Shown: positions 55,247 through 63,629 of the stretch, in pieces
Position numbering within the stretch: position 1 is the first letter of the stretch
How the letters are laid out: the number at the start of each line of letters is the position of its first letter
Source of the DNA: Candidatus Moanabacter tarae
GTDB lineage: Bacteria; Verrucomicrobiota; Verrucomicrobiia; Opitutales; UBA2987
NCBI GenBank assembly: GCA_003226295.1
Contig: CP029803.1
Location: forward strand, 354,226-418,225
Reading direction: 5' to 3'
Length of the DNA: 64,000 nucleotides
The notes under the pieces: generated by a model
Database searches by the model: none
Seen by the model: the letters and a program-made list of their open reading frames with translations, nothing else
What the model was told of the DNA's origin: nothing
Translations under genes and position numbers: made by a program

Positions 55247-56332
55247 ATGGAATTAACAGCAGCTATTGAAAAGGGTATTGAGTCTGGCGAACAGAAAATT
55301 GCAGAAAACTGGCGACCATCTGAGAATGGCGGTGGTCCTCCTCTAATGCACGTGGGTACTCAACAGTTCACTACCTCGCAAGAAGACCTTGAGTATCTTG
55401 TCCGCCATGGGTGTTTTTCTAAGAATGAAAACAACATCACTTTTCACCGTGAATACGGATGGGACGTCCAGGAGTTAGCTGAAAAGAAGGAGAAGTGCAG
55501 TCGTTTTGGGCTCGATATGGAGATGGTAGCCCTACCTATGTCAAATTTCAACATTGATGGCAGTTACGTTCCTAATTTCATGCTGGGCAACTATGAGGAG
55601 GGAGATAAGGAACTTGATTTGATCTGCAATATGATCCGTCAGGCGGCAGAAGCGGGAATCCCAGCTATCAAGTATTTCCTCTGCGAGATGGAGAACCAAC
55701 GAACAGAAAGCTATCCACCTGGGCGTGGAAATTCCCGGTTGAGTACTTGGAATTTAGAAAAAGCGCAAGACCGTCATCAGCGTTTTGATGAAGTCTTAAC
55801 CGCGGAAACTAATTGGGAGCGGATCACTTACGCACTCGATCGTATTATTCCTGTGGCCACCGAGTGCAGGGTCCGCATGGCATGCCATCCCTGTGACCCT
55901 TGGCTGCCTCCTGGGTACTGTGGGGTCGATCGAGTATTAGGTGGATTCGAGGGGTTTAAACGCTTTATCGAAATAAACCCTAGCCCTTACCATGGCCTGA
56001 ACTTGTGTCTTGGATGCATGGCAGAGAGCGTCGAAGATCCGCGGGGAGAGGTTCCCGAAATTATCCGGTATTTTGGGGAACGAAAGAAAATCCATCATAT
56101 TCACTTCCGTAATATCATCGGGAAGCGTAACAATTTCCAGGAGGTGTGGCCAGATGAGGGAGTGATGAATATGTGGGAGAATATGAAGGCTCTTAAAGAG
56201 GTCGGATATCCTCATATGATCGTGCCTGATCATGCGCCAGGTCACGATGAACCCGGTGCTAACCGCCAAGCTTGGGCTTATGAATTCGGTTACATCAGGG
56301 CCATGATACAGGCTGTGAACGATGGAGAATAG
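55247..56332 (+). CDS. Mannonate dehydratase (UxuA)-like enzyme
   Basis: A 361-residue TIM-barrel enzyme of the UxuA/xylose-isomerase-like superfamily. Candidate metal and catalytic residues: His214 in CHPCDPW (the E. coli UxuA equivalent reads HPDDP, so an Asp is Cys216 here), Cys257 in CLGCMAE, His286 in IHFRN, and Asp328-His329 in VPDHA. UxuA dehydrates D-mannonate to 2-keto-3-deoxygluconate. The Asp-to-Cys change and divergent N-terminus suggest another sugar acid. First gene of the plus arm; a 50-base hairpin follows its stop. Confidence 0.8.
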   Translation: MELTAAIEKGIESGEQKIAENWRPSENGGGPPLMHVGTQQFTTSQEDLEYLVRHGCFSKNENNITFHREYGWDVQELAEKKEKCSRFGLDMEMVALPMSNFNIDGSYVPNFMLGNYEEGDKELDLICNMIRQAAEAGIPAIKYFLCEMENQRTESYPPGRGNSRLSTWNLEKAQDRHQRFDEVLTAETNWERITYALDRIIPVATECRVRMACHPCDPWLPPGYCGVDRVLGGFEGFKRFIEINPSPYHGLNLCLGCMAESVEDPRGEVPEIIRYFGERKKIHHIHFRNIIGKRNNFQEVWPDEGVMNMWENMKALKEVGYPHMIVPDHAPGHDEPGANRQAWAYEFGYIRAMIQAVNDGE

Positions 56333-56382
56333 AGACTCTATTGAGTTCGGTTCCAATTCCTAGTAACTCAGCTATAGAGTCT
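56333..56382 (+). other. Long hairpin directly after the UxuA-like stop codon
   Basis: agactctat (56333-56341) pairs with atagagtct (56374-56382), nine perfect base pairs; inside, tgagtt (56342-56347) pairs with aactca (56365-56370), six perfect pairs, leaving a 3-base bulge and a 17-base loop. It begins at the base after the stop codon. No T-run follows, so an mRNA-stabilising or partial terminator role is more likely than full termination. Confidence 0.6.
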
Positions 56383-56500
56383 GAGAGCTCTGCTATGTAG
56401 CCGAATTGTCCTCGGGTAAAGGGTCATAGGGATGAAACTGTATAACAAAACCCCATGGCAATTTTCAAACAATAGGCAATAGTATGAAACAATAACCGTT

Positions 56501-58141
56501 ATGACGGGTGGTGAAGCAGTCGTCCGATCATTAGAAGCACACAAGATTGAAGTGGTATTTGGTATTCCGGGTACTCACAACCTAGCTATATACGACGCGC
56601 TCACCCATTCTGAAAAAATTCGACACATTGTTGCTCGTCACGAGCAGGGCGCGGCATCTATGGCCGATGGCTACGCAAGAGCCAGCGGACATCCAGGAGT
56701 CTGCATCACGACGACGGGACCGGCGGCCTTGAACGCAGTCTCGTCATTGGGTACTGCCTATGCAGATTCATCACAAGTCTTACTAATCGCCAGCCAGAAC
56801 CCGGTTGCAACCTTTGGTTTAGAGAAAGGTCTAATCCACGAGTGCCCAAAGCAGCTTGAGGCCCTGCAAACGGTCGTCGGAGAGGCTCTAAGACCGGAGT
56901 CTACCGGTGCGATTTCCAAAACTATTTTTAATGCTTTTGGATCGATGTCGGTCGGTCGTGCAAGACCATCTGCTATCGAAATTCCTATCGATTTACTGAA
57001 TGACGAGGACTCCATTGATATTCTATTTCCGGAAACGGAAAGACCAGCTGCATTCCCAGTCTCCAAGTTGATTCCGTCGCTGGACCTCATCAAGTCTTCC
57101 ATTCGTCCTGCTGTTTGGGCTGGGGGAGGAGTGATAACTGCCAACGCTTCAGAAGCGCTGGTGAGGTTTGCCGAAAAGCTGAAGGCTCCGGTCTTCACTA
57201 CGGTAATGGGTAAGGGCGCGATACCGGGCTCTCATTCACTTTCCGCGGGTAGCGCTCTAAATCACTGGTCGGGGCGAAGCTATCTAGAGACTTGTGACTT
57301 GCTTATTGCTGTTGGTACCCGATTTACGGATGAGGAAACAGATAGCTGGACACTCAAATTGCCGGAAAAGGTTATTCACATCGACATCGATCCACAGTCA
57401 ATCGGACCCATCTACGTGCCAACCATTAGCTTGATCGCCGATGCGAAACTTAGTCTTGGGATTCTCGATGAGCATCTATTGGACCATGTAGTGGATAATG
57501 GCAGTAATCGCGTCATGGAGGTTAAAAAGCTCCGGAAGGAGCTCCGGGAGGATTGCCTAAAAAAAGCTCCTGAAGGTGTCCATTTGGTTGATTCGATACA
57601 GGCCGGACTTCCGAGCGATGCGATTGTTGTAAGCGACCTCACTCTTATGGCCTATTGGTGTCGGAGGTTGCTAGATTTCTACGAGCCACGTTCGAACCTC
57701 TATCCGTGGGGTTTCGGCACTCTAGGGTTTGCTTTGCCTGCAGCGATAGGTGCCAAACTAGCGCGACCGGAAAGACCGGTAGTTGCGATTTGTGGAGATG
57801 GCGGATTTATGTTTAACCTTCAGGAACTGGCGACGGCGATCCAACATGAAGTGCCTATCGTTTTGCTTGTCTTCAATGACAATTCTTATGGGGTTTTGGA
57901 AAAGCAGCAGGAAGTTTTGTTCGGCAGGAAGATTGGTGTTAATCTTTACAATCCGGATTTTATCGCCTTGGCAAAGTCGTTTGGAATTAAAGGCGAGCGC
58001 GTCGATACAATCGATGCGCTTGAAGATTCTTTATCCAGGGCTGTTTGCTACAACGATACTTACTTGATTGAAATTACGGTTCCTGTCCCCTGGCCAGTAA
58101 TGGAGCCTTCAGTGCGGATTTTCGAGGAGAGAGAGGAATAA
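56501..58141 (+). CDS. TPP-dependent acetolactate synthase/benzoylformate decarboxylase-like enzyme
   Basis: A 546-residue thiamine pyrophosphate enzyme. Glu48 in ARHEQGAASMADGYA activates the cofactor; the TPP/Mg motif is ICGDGGFMFNLQEL with NDNSYG. It is a second, only distantly similar TPP enzyme in the island. In this context decarboxylation of a 2-oxo sugar acid or ligation to an aldehyde is plausible. It ends 82 bases before the oxidoreductase gene. Confidence 0.87.
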   Translation: MTGGEAVVRSLEAHKIEVVFGIPGTHNLAIYDALTHSEKIRHIVARHEQGAASMADGYARASGHPGVCITTTGPAALNAVSSLGTAYADSSQVLLIASQNPVATFGLEKGLIHECPKQLEALQTVVGEALRPESTGAISKTIFNAFGSMSVGRARPSAIEIPIDLLNDEDSIDILFPETERPAAFPVSKLIPSLDLIKSSIRPAVWAGGGVITANASEALVRFAEKLKAPVFTTVMGKGAIPGSHSLSAGSALNHWSGRSYLETCDLLIAVGTRFTDEETDSWTLKLPEKVIHIDIDPQSIGPIYVPTISLIADAKLSLGILDEHLLDHVVDNGSNRVMEVKKLRKELREDCLKKAPEGVHLVDSIQAGLPSDAIVVSDLTLMAYWCRRLLDFYEPRSNLYPWGFGTLGFALPAAIGAKLARPERPVVAICGDGGFMFNLQELATAIQHEVPIVLLVFNDNSYGVLEKQQEVLFGRKIGVNLYNPDFIALAKSFGIKGERVDTIDALEDSLSRAVCYNDTYLIEITVPVPWPVMEPSVRIFEEREE

Positions 58142-58223
58142 GACGGGGCAAAAACCTGATATCTGTGGTTGCTAAGGTACAGTTAAGACTCAAGTTGGGA
58201 AATATTTAGTAAGGGTACGTTTG

Positions 58224-59294
58224 ATGGAAAGAGTTCGTGTTGGCCTAATTGGGGTAGGCAATGTTTCGCGACGTCATGCCAGTGCATATGCTAAAATCGC
58301 GAATGCGGAGGTCTATGCAGTCTGTGATATTAATGAGGACCGGGCCCGGGAGCGGGCTGAAGAGTGGGGAGCTACTAAGATATATACGGATTATCGGAAG
58401 ATGCTGGATGATTCAGATATTGATGCAGTTGAGATCCTCACGCCTCATTACCTACATCTTACTATGGGTCTTGATGCGATTGCTTCGGGAAAGCATGTTT
58501 CGATTCAGAAGCCGATGGCAACGACCATCAAGGAATGCGATCAGCTTATCGCTGCCGCAGCAGAGGGGAACGGTATGTTCCGAACCTTCGAGAATTTCCA
58601 GTATTACCCTCCCATCGTTCGGGCCAAAGAATTGCTCGATTCGGGTGTTATCGGCAAGCCCATATCTCTACGGATAAAAACACTAATGGGTTCAGATACG
58701 GAATTCGAAATACCTTTCGAAAGATGGGCCTGGCGCTTTGATCCTGAAAAGGGTGGGGGAGGCAGAGTTATGCTTGATTACGGTTCTCATGTTTTCGCTG
58801 TAGCCCTCTATCTTATGGGTGATATTGAGAAGGTTTTCTCTTGGATCAGCTACAAAACGATTCAACATGGCTGGAAGCTGGATTGTCCGGCGGTCGCAAT
58901 TTGGAAATACAGGGATTCAGATCGCTATGGTACTTTTGAGGTTGTGCATTCGGATGAATTAAAGATCAGGACGGAACACGTTCCTGAAGACGAATGGTTC
59001 GAGATTACCGGAAGCCGAGGAGTGATTTGGGTTAACCGTTGCAGTGCTAACATGTTGGACAAGCCTCCACTCACAGTGTATCTGGACGGCGTTACAACGG
59101 ACTACTCAGACATTGATTCCAGTTTTTGGGCGAGCTTTGACGCCGGATGTAGAGAGTTTGTCGATGCGATTGTCGCAGGACGCCAGGCTAGACTTACTGC
59201 AGTAGAAGGGAAAAAGGTCGTTAGGATGTGTCGGGCAATTGAAGTATCCGCGCGTGAGAATCGCGAAGTTTTGCTTGACGATAACGTGGTGTAA
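58224..59294 (+). CDS. Gfo/Idh/MocA-family NAD(P)-dependent oxidoreductase
   Basis: A 356-residue sugar or polyol dehydrogenase. The N-terminal Rossmann fold has VGLIGVGNVSRRH; the usual catalytic EKP motif reads QKP (SIQKPMA) with the lysine retained. The C-terminal alpha/beta domain carries a likely catalytic His in YGSHVF. ATG at 58224 has aaggg eight bases upstream and is preferred to the TTG directly before it. Likely oxidises a sugar or inositol derivative in this pathway. Confidence 0.9.
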   Translation: MERVRVGLIGVGNVSRRHASAYAKIANAEVYAVCDINEDRARERAEEWGATKIYTDYRKMLDDSDIDAVEILTPHYLHLTMGLDAIASGKHVSIQKPMATTIKECDQLIAAAAEGNGMFRTFENFQYYPPIVRAKELLDSGVIGKPISLRIKTLMGSDTEFEIPFERWAWRFDPEKGGGGRVMLDYGSHVFAVALYLMGDIEKVFSWISYKTIQHGWKLDCPAVAIWKYRDSDRYGTFEVVHSDELKIRTEHVPEDEWFEITGSRGVIWVNRCSANMLDKPPLTVYLDGVTTDYSDIDSSFWASFDAGCREFVDAIVAGRQARLTAVEGKKVVRMCRAIEVSARENREVLLDDNVV

Positions 59295-59518
59295 CTCGAT
59301 CGACCTGAGGGTCAAGGAGTGTTGCTGCTTTACGGGTTCTGAGGCTGTCTTGCTATATCTCTTTCGAGATACTTGTGTTGTTAAACCTGTTTCTTAGCTT
59401 CCGTCTTGTAAAATATGAAATGTCAGAAATCTTGAGAGATATTCTTATAGGCATTGTTATTGTCCGAACCTTGGACAGTTAGAATCTAGAAATCATTTAT
59501 TGGAGGGAACTAAAAATC

Positions 59519-59905
59519 ATGTTTAAAGCGACCAGTTCATTTGCCAGCCATGTCAAAGATGCCCAGTGGGTGAAGGAGGGACTACGACCCTATTTCAAGT
59601 ATCGAGATCTTGGCATTAAAGAGGCCACGGATGGAAAAGTGTTAGCCCATGTCATTCGTGCCAATCAGCCATGTTCTCGCCCTATGGGATACCATTCTCA
59701 CGATCTTGATTTCCAGATGGTCTATCTAATCAAAGGGTGGGCCCGGATTTACTTTGAAGATGTTGGTGAGATCAGAGTGGAAACGGGCGATGCTTGGTAT
59801 CAGCCTCCGGGCATAAAGCATGAAGTATTGGATTACTCCGATGACTGGGAGGTTATCGAGATTACCATGCCTGCCGTGTTCGATACCCATCAAGAAATCC
59901 GGTAG
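59519..59905 (+). CDS. Single-domain cupin protein
   Basis: A 128-residue beta-barrel protein. Metal-binding cupin motif 1 (GYHSHDLDFQMVYLIKG) gives two histidines and a Gln in place of the usual Glu; motif 2 (PPGIKHEVLDYS) gives a His. It has a clear ggagg ribosome-binding site. Cupins in sugar-acid clusters are often isomerases or small-molecule sensors; the function is not assigned. Confidence 0.82.
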   Translation: MFKATSSFASHVKDAQWVKEGLRPYFKYRDLGIKEATDGKVLAHVIRANQPCSRPMGYHSHDLDFQMVYLIKGWARIYFEDVGEIRVETGDAWYQPPGIKHEVLDYSDDWEVIEITMPAVFDTHQEIR

Positions 59906-60252
59906 GATATAGACTGCTTTCATGGAGTGGATAATTGGATCGTCGACGAGATGATTATTGTAACATGTTGAATCAGTTGTGATTCAAGCTGACCCGTGGA
60001 GAGATTCGATCGGAATACAAGATCAAACGAATAGCGGAAATTAAGATTTCCGAGAAAATTATATCTGTATTCTATTGCATCCTTAACTTAAGTCTTTCAT
60101 AATCGGTTCAGCTTGTGGTTTGTTTCAACAAATTGTTTGCTCCGGTCAATCTTTGACCTCGCATTCAACCTTCATAAAAAGAACATTCCAGATAATCGGA
60201 TTTAATAAAACCTGAAAAACAGAATACAACTGCATCAAGAAAGAACATTTCT
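59906..60252. other. Intergenic region, no supported gene
   Basis: About 350 bases between the cupin and the 639-residue protein. AT-rich, with no ORF of credible quality or repeat. It probably carries a promoter for the downstream gene, but none was identified. Confidence 0.45.
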
Positions 60253-62172
60253 ATGGTTACCCTAGAAGCAAATCTACCATTTGTTGATGCTCCTGAGTGG
60301 GCTGTTCTCCAACGCGGCCTCATCGACCTCTTGAACGGTTCGGTTGATCCTGTGATGGAACGATACATCGGGAAAGATGATTCAGTTCTCTGGCCAACCA
60401 CCGAAACGTTTACTGGCATTGACGGCCTCGATGACGCCTATGAGAGCTTTCATAACTGGCCTGTATTATACCTGCTTGGCGGTGACGAGAGTATATTAGA
60501 TTTATCGCACCGTATGTACGACGGAATTACTAGGCAGTTTTCGAAATACAGTAGTGGCCATGGACACCCGATGGTTGTGAAAGAATACGAACAGGGTTAC
60601 GATTGGATGCATCAGGGCGAGGGATATGTGTTTTTCTACAATCTTTGCTTAGCTGACCCGGCCAATAGGAAAAATATTGAACGCGCCCAGCGATATGCAG
60701 GGTTCTACCTAAATGAGGACCCGGAAGCGCCCAATTACGATCCAGTAAACAAACTCATTCGTTGCGCTCACAATGGTAGCATGGGTCCTGCACATCGGAA
60801 CTTTGAGAAATTATTCCAAAAAGTATGTGACCGCACCTCATCTTACGGGTACGATTTTTGGCATGTATACCCTTTGCCTTTCCTCGATGTTCCAGGGATC
60901 GAATCGGTGGAAGACTTACTAAAGCCCGGGATGGGAGAAGTGATGGCGAAGGCGATGAGAGACCGCATGTCTCGCGGCGACGTTGCTTGCAACCTCGCAG
61001 CTACCACCATGGTTACTAATGCCTATCTCTGCACTGGCGATGAAAATTACAGATCGTGGGTCAAAGAGTACGTCGATGCGTGGATCGAACGGACCCAGAA
61101 AAACAATGGCATCCTCCCGGACAATATTGGTCTTTCGGGCGAAATAGGGGAATATATTGACGGTAAATGGTATGGTGGTTACTACGGCTGGACCTGGCCT
61201 CATGGCTGGGAAACGCTCGGTGATGCCTGCATCAGCGCGGCCGAGAACGCGGCCTTGCTTCATAGCGATCCAAGTTACATCAACTTTCCGCGTTCTCAAG
61301 TTGATGTAATGATGGAAAACGGACACTTACGGGATAAAACCTTACATGTTCCACAATGCTATAACGATAAGGGATGGTCGCGTTACCTTCCAATGCGAGG
61401 CGATACTATGGCTCATATTTGGGGTATGAGCATGGCCGAAGAAGACATGGAACGTATAAAGAAATTACGCAATTACGATGAGCGCGACTTTACCAGGGTA
61501 AAGTCCCATGGGTCGAAACACGGCGGTGGGCACGAAGCGGCATGGATTGCATATCTTCAGGGGGAATATCCGAACTATCCCTCGGACATTCTACGTCACA
61601 ATTATTCTCAAGTCTATCAACGACTCGACTATATGCGATGCGATCAACAGGACCCTAGTACCTACAGTGATGCGTATTTGCAGGCACGCAATCCAATTAC
61701 TGTCGAAGGACTGATCCAACTGACTATGGGTGGGCCTCTCTTCATGTACAACGGAGGATTACTTATGGTGCGGCTGCGTTATTTTGATGTTGAGCGGCGC
61801 CGGCCGGGCTTGCCCAGAGATGTTGCGGCATTAATCGAGAAGCTGGAAGATAGTAGCGCCATACTGTATTTGGTAAACCTCAATCCGACTAAGGATCGTG
61901 AACTAATCGTGCAAGGCGGAGCCTTTGCCGAGCATCGGTTTACACATGTGTCTTTTCAACGGCGTCAAAATCTTACCGCAGAACAGGCGGAAGCGATATC
62001 TACGCACCCCGAAGCCTACAAAAAGATTATAGAGGGCCAAACAGAAAGTGCTTCAGAAGAAGTGAACTCAGCCCATTTTAAAATTTGTATGCTCCCTGGC
62101 TCGATGGTGCGGCTTGAACTTGGAATGGAACGTTATGTTGAGAATCCTTCCTATTCAGAACCCTGGTCTTGA
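60253..62172 (+). CDS. Large conserved-looking protein of unknown function, probable alpha/alpha-barrel
   Basis: A 639-residue cytosolic protein (no signal peptide or membrane helix) rich in Trp, Tyr and His. Recurrent helix-turn patterns with aromatic, glycine and acidic clusters (YYGWTWPHGWETLGD, HGHPMVVKEYEQGYDWMHQG) recall (alpha/alpha)6-barrel enzymes such as glycoside hydrolases of the six-hairpin type or heparinase-like lyases. I do not recognise the family. It lies in the plus arm between cupin and oxidoreductase genes, so it may act on a glycoside or polysaccharide-derived substrate. Confidence 0.7.
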   Translation: MVTLEANLPFVDAPEWAVLQRGLIDLLNGSVDPVMERYIGKDDSVLWPTTETFTGIDGLDDAYESFHNWPVLYLLGGDESILDLSHRMYDGITRQFSKYSSGHGHPMVVKEYEQGYDWMHQGEGYVFFYNLCLADPANRKNIERAQRYAGFYLNEDPEAPNYDPVNKLIRCAHNGSMGPAHRNFEKLFQKVCDRTSSYGYDFWHVYPLPFLDVPGIESVEDLLKPGMGEVMAKAMRDRMSRGDVACNLAATTMVTNAYLCTGDENYRSWVKEYVDAWIERTQKNNGILPDNIGLSGEIGEYIDGKWYGGYYGWTWPHGWETLGDACISAAENAALLHSDPSYINFPRSQVDVMMENGHLRDKTLHVPQCYNDKGWSRYLPMRGDTMAHIWGMSMAEEDMERIKKLRNYDERDFTRVKSHGSKHGGGHEAAWIAYLQGEYPNYPSDILRHNYSQVYQRLDYMRCDQQDPSTYSDAYLQARNPITVEGLIQLTMGGPLFMYNGGLLMVRLRYFDVERRRPGLPRDVAALIEKLEDSSAILYLVNLNPTKDRELIVQGGAFAEHRFTHVSFQRRQNLTAEQAEAISTHPEAYKKIIEGQTESASEEVNSAHFKICMLPGSMVRLELGMERYVENPSYSEPWS

Positions 62173-62479
62173 TTTGATATCTTCGCAATATCCAACGGCT
62201 TTCTTGCGTAGCTACGAATCTTAACCAAATATTTCTGGTCTCAACTAGAGAATTTGTTTGGTAGAGACATAGTGCAAAGAATCCCAGTTTCCAAATTAGG
62301 GAAAAGACTAAGCACGCCTGGGTTCATGCCAAATTCTAGCATCAATGCTCAACTTTCCGTTTCCAACTTTAAATCTCTAAAATTGTATCTCGGATAGAAT
62401 GATGTGAGTAAGATAATCGGAGTTTTTCAACTTACTAATTATTAATCATTTATAGTATAACAATATCAATAAACCTAGT
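62173..62479. other. Intergenic region, no supported gene
   Basis: About 300 bases, AT-rich near its 3' end (62440-62475, with tatagtataac), which could be a -10 region for the next gene. No credible ORF. Confidence 0.4.
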
Positions 62480-63553
62480 ATGTCTCATAAGACTATCCGT
62501 TTCGCTCAGATTAGTTTCTGGTTTGGCCACGCCAACGGTATTTGTGCCGCCGCCCAACGCCACCCGAACGTAGAATTAGTTTGCATTTGGGATGATGAGC
62601 CGGAACGTGGTCGCCGGGCAGCCGCCAAATTCGGGGTAGGATACATTGATTCGTTGAGTGAATTACTACAACGGGAAGATATCGATGCGGTTGGGATCTG
62701 TTCCCCCACTCATGAGCATGCGGAGCACATCATTGCTGCTGCTGAGTCTGGCAAGCACTGTTTGGTGGAGAAGCCCTTCACTCGAACTTTGGCTGAGGCT
62801 GATAGTGCCATCCAGGTCGCCGAGACCCACCAAGTCCAGGTCATGCCTGTTTACAACCTTCAGTTTACGCCGGCAAACCAGAAGATGAAGGAGTTTGTCG
62901 AGAACGACACCCTCGGACCCATATATCAGGTACGTCGTCGCCACGGCCATCGCGAATACACAAAGAATGGGTTCGATGCTCAACGTGTTATGAATGACTC
63001 GGATTGGCCTTGGAAGGACGGTGATGTCGAAGGGAGACGCTCCCTTTATCACGCAGGTTCCCACACGGTTTACTGGATGCTGTGGATGTTTGGCGTCCCA
63101 GAAGTTGTGGTCTCCCTAGGTGGTACGCGTTTGGCTGGGATGCCTGAAGAAGACAACAATGTAGCAGTCTTTCGCTATGACAACGGAATGCTGGTTACAC
63201 TCCACACGAGTGAGACCGAAACCGCTGCGTTACTCGCCACGGAGCTCTATGGTCAGAAAGGAGCTCTGATTCAGACGCGTGGGGATGGTCCTTCTACCTG
63301 GGCTAACCAGGGTGAAGCTGGGGCCTTAATGCACTACGAGGAAGCGATTCGTCGGTGGTTGCCTGTCCCAGGGATATCACGCCAGTTCCAGCCTGAAGGT
63401 TCCTGTCCTAACATCCGCTTCTTCGACTCCCTAGTTACCGGGACTCCGACCCCTATAACAATGTATGACGGTCGCCGTTGCATGCGGGTGCTGGCTGCTG
63501 CAGAAAGGGCCGATCGGGAGAAACGCCAAGTGGAACTAGTGGAGATCGAATAA
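62480..63553 (+). CDS. Gfo/Idh/MocA-family oxidoreductase, second copy
   Basis: A 357-residue dehydrogenase with the canonical EKP motif (CLVEKPFT, Glu97-Lys98-Pro99). The N-terminal glycine-rich loop is atypical: FAQISFWFGHANG instead of GxGxxG, so cofactor binding may differ or be weak. A catalytic-type His occurs in HAGSHTVYWML. It is clearly a paralogue at family level of the gene at 58224 but not a recent duplicate. Confidence 0.87.
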   Translation: MSHKTIRFAQISFWFGHANGICAAAQRHPNVELVCIWDDEPERGRRAAAKFGVGYIDSLSELLQREDIDAVGICSPTHEHAEHIIAAAESGKHCLVEKPFTRTLAEADSAIQVAETHQVQVMPVYNLQFTPANQKMKEFVENDTLGPIYQVRRRHGHREYTKNGFDAQRVMNDSDWPWKDGDVEGRRSLYHAGSHTVYWMLWMFGVPEVVVSLGGTRLAGMPEEDNNVAVFRYDNGMLVTLHTSETETAALLATELYGQKGALIQTRGDGPSTWANQGEAGALMHYEEAIRRWLPVPGISRQFQPEGSCPNIRFFDSLVTGTPTPITMYDGRRCMRVLAAAERADREKRQVELVEIE

Positions 63554-63629
63554 GGATTTACAGGTGATCATAGATACGTTTTTCTAGTCCCCTAAAGACC
63601 CTCTTTAGTCTGAGTAAGAAAGCAATTTG

